A stretch of 64,000 nt of DNA, taken from Varibaculum timonense_A. GTDB lineage: Bacteria > Actinomycetota > Actinomycetes > Actinomycetales > Actinomycetaceae. The notes beneath the pieces were generated by a model. It did no database searches. It saw nothing but the letters and a program-made list of their open reading frames with translations, and was not told the origin of the DNA. The stretch's first letter is position 1; each line of letters starts with the position of its first letter. This document shows positions 62,584 through 64,000 of the stretch, piece after piece. Location of the stretch: positions 124,001-188,000 of the forward strand of contig NZ_JAQEVU010000003.1 in assembly GCF_027694345.1 (NCBI RefSeq), written 5' to 3'. The translations under genes were made by a program, and so were the position numbers.

Positions 62584-64000
62584 GAGCTGCTAGTGACTGG
62601 CGGAGGGTTTGGCGGGATAGTTTTCCGGCGCTGTTTAGCGGGAGCGCGCTTACCTGGATTATTTGTTTCGGGATTTTGTAGGCGGCTAATTTGCCGGTTA
62701 GGAAAGCTTTAATGTCCTTGAGGGTGGCGGTTCCGGTGATTACTGCACACACTCGCTGCCCCCAGTATTCGTCCTCCAAACCGATTACCGCGACCTGCCC
62801 AATCCCGGGGAAAGTTGAGAGCGCGTCCTCTACCTGCGCGGGAAAAACGTGTTCCCCGCCGCTAATGATTACGTCACTTGCCCTCCCGCTAAGGCGCAGC
62901 AAACCGTCCTCGCCGATAAACCCGATATCGCCGGTTTCAATTTGCCCTTCGATAGCGCTGATAGCTTTGCCCGGATAGTTGGTTTTACATACCTGCGGAC
63001 CGCCGATGGTGATTTGTCCTTGGCTACCTGCAGGCAGCGCTTTTCCGTCCTGACCTCGCACCGCCACTTGAGAATAGGTGAAGGGACGTCCCGCGGCCTC
63101 CGGGTGCGCTAAAGATTCATTTATTCCCAGGTAGCAGCCGGCGCCTCCGGTCTCGGTCATCCCCCATACTTGGATAGGACGCAGGTCAAGTTTTTCCATC
63201 CGCCACGCTAAGACTGCCGGCAGGGGCGCGCCTCCAATCAGAGGACGACGCCAATGCGGAAACGGATTTTCCGTAAGTTCCTCCCCCGCCTCTTTCTCCA
63301 AGGCATCTAGCATTCCGGTGAACATAGTGGGAACCGCGAACCCGATGGTGACTTGCTCGTCGCGAATAATCCGGGCAGCGGAAAGCGGAGAAAAGCCCGC
63401 AATCACTACTATTTTTCCGCCGTGACAGAAAATATCGTTGGTGGTGCCGTTAAACCCGCCGATATGGGATAGGGGCGCGAGCGCCAACCCGGTATCCGAG
63501 TTGCGGTAGTCGAAAGCGTCACGATAGTTCGCCCACGCCCAATACATGGTTTCCCGGCTGTGTTCCACCCCCAGCGGCCTGCCGGAAGTGCCAGAAGTAT
63601 AGATGATTGCCGATAGCTCGCCCTGGGTTACCGGAGCAATCTCACCGGCTAGCTCCCCGGGAAGAAAAGGATTTCTCCTATGGGCAGCTAGGAGTTGTTC
63701 ATGCAGGTAAGCCAGGTTTATCACCTGCGGTTTTCCGAGGGCGCTCCCCGAGGAGGACGCGGATTCTGCGGCAGCGGGGACGGCAACTTCTAGTGGTAAC
63801 TCCCCCTCCTGGTCACTAAACAGCAACCGCGGGGAACAGTCGGAGACCATCTGCCGTAAATCGGCAGGCGCAGCGGCTTTGGCAAGCGGCACAAAAACCG
63901 CACCTATCTGGTCACAAGCAATCCAAAGCAACAGGTGATATTCACTGTTCGCGCTGCAAATCGCTACCCTATCTCCGCTAACTACCCCGCGTGCTTGCAG
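62573..64000 (-). CDS. menE: o-succinylbenzoate-CoA ligase-type AMP-forming enzyme, 5' end outside the window
   Basis: Acyl-CoA synthetase/AMP-ligase family. The frame stays open to the right window edge (ARGVVSGDRVAICSANSEY upstream of 63931), so the start is beyond 64000. Visible are the P-loop SAIIYTSGTSGRPLGVEHS, GMTETGGAGCY, GDIGFIGEDGLLRLSGRASD and a late KIPKQI. MenE activates o-succinylbenzoate for menaquinone; the assignment is by general similarity, and other acyl-activating enzymes are possible. The stop lies inside the arm of the 168-bp element. Confidence 0.8.
   Translation of the reverse strand: MQARGVVSGDRVAICSANSEYHLLLWIACDQIGAVFVPLAKAAAPADLRQMVSDCSPRLLFSDQEGELPLEVAVPAAAESASSSGSALGKPQVINLAYLHEQLLAAHRRNPFLPGELAGEIAPVTQGELSAIIYTSGTSGRPLGVEHSRETMYWAWANYRDAFDYRNSDTGLALAPLSHIGGFNGTTNDIFCHGGKIVVIAGFSPLSAARIIRDEQVTIGFAVPTMFTGMLDALEKEAGEELTENPFPHWRRPLIGGAPLPAVLAWRMEKLDLRPIQVWGMTETGGAGCYLGINESLAHPEAAGRPFTYSQVAVRGQDGKALPAGSQGQITIGGPQVCKTNYPGKAISAIEGQIETGDIGFIGEDGLLRLSGRASDVIISGGEHVFPAQVEDALSTFPGIGQVAVIGLEDEYWGQRVCAVITGTATLKDIKAFLTGKLAAYKIPKQIIQVSALPLNSAGKLSRQTLRQSLAARGE

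Noticed and set aside
1..64000. CRISPR arrays, rRNA or tRNA genes
   Set aside because: No spaced direct-repeat array, rRNA segment or cloverleaf was recognised on either strand.

Overview
The window is a chromosomal segment from an actinomycete-type bacterium. Markers are the fused 2-oxoglutarate decarboxylase/dehydrogenase gene (kgd), a SigH/RshA redox sigma pair followed by a 24-codon bL37 ribosomal-protein gene, DUF3117, a 7Fe ferredoxin next to dapC, and metX/metY. Base composition is moderate, near half G+C by eye, which together with the gene set suggests an Actinomycetaceae-like host (Actinomyces, Varibaculum, Mobiluncus relatives). Species cannot be fixed from the sequence alone. From memory, the order typA, fdx-dapC, LOG protein, DUF3117, O-methyltransferase, mrp, MgtE-like/DUF1003 and kgd draws on a gene set also clustered in Mycobacterium tuberculosis.

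Layout. 1-2.1 kb: a truncated thiamine-binding protein, a cupin and a proline-rich membrane protein. 2.1-3.9 kb: a strikingly A+T-rich island at the 3' end of guaA with one DUF3644/HEPN-like gene and debris. 3.9-12.6 kb: guaA, the acetate pair pta-ackA, an FtsX permease with a degenerate ABC subunit, rpiB, a glycerophosphodiesterase and an M23 peptidase. 12.8-26.7 kb: a zinc-ribbon membrane protein, two CNNM/CBS proteins, kgd, bL37, rshA-sigH, DoxX, aroA, rsgA, hisN and aroD.

26.9-30.1 kb is the most unusual region. A divergent locus has, on the minus strand, a secreted bacteriocin-like precursor and a two-helix membrane protein that looks like an immunity protein. On the plus strand lie a 70-residue exported-peptide candidate, a NarL-type histidine kinase and a response regulator. 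Between them sit two near-identical 20-bp palindromes 23 bp apart. I read it as a peptide-sensing, self-regulated antimicrobial locus.

30.2-51.6 kb is mostly core: sbcDC, an Mn-type DtxR regulator, VKOR, gltA, dapC-fdx, typA, Mg/CBS proteins, mrp, a methyltransferase, a LOG protein, a frameshifted membrane-protein gene, DUF3117, a BMP-type lipoprotein, manC and a DeoR regulator. 51.6-53.0 kb is an IS110-family element whose upstream non-coding end could encode a bridge RNA. 53-60.3 kb: YihY, an unknown membrane-anchored protein, metY behind an attenuator-like leader, metX, lipB and lipA.

60.3-62.6 kb is a rearranged repeat zone. Two copies of a 168-bp inverted-repeat-bounded element flank a cupin-methyltransferase pair that carries a DtxR-like box. 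The second copy is interrupted by a 10-N assembly gap, apparently a failed contig overlap. A duplicated cupin 3' end lies beside it. The window ends inside menE.
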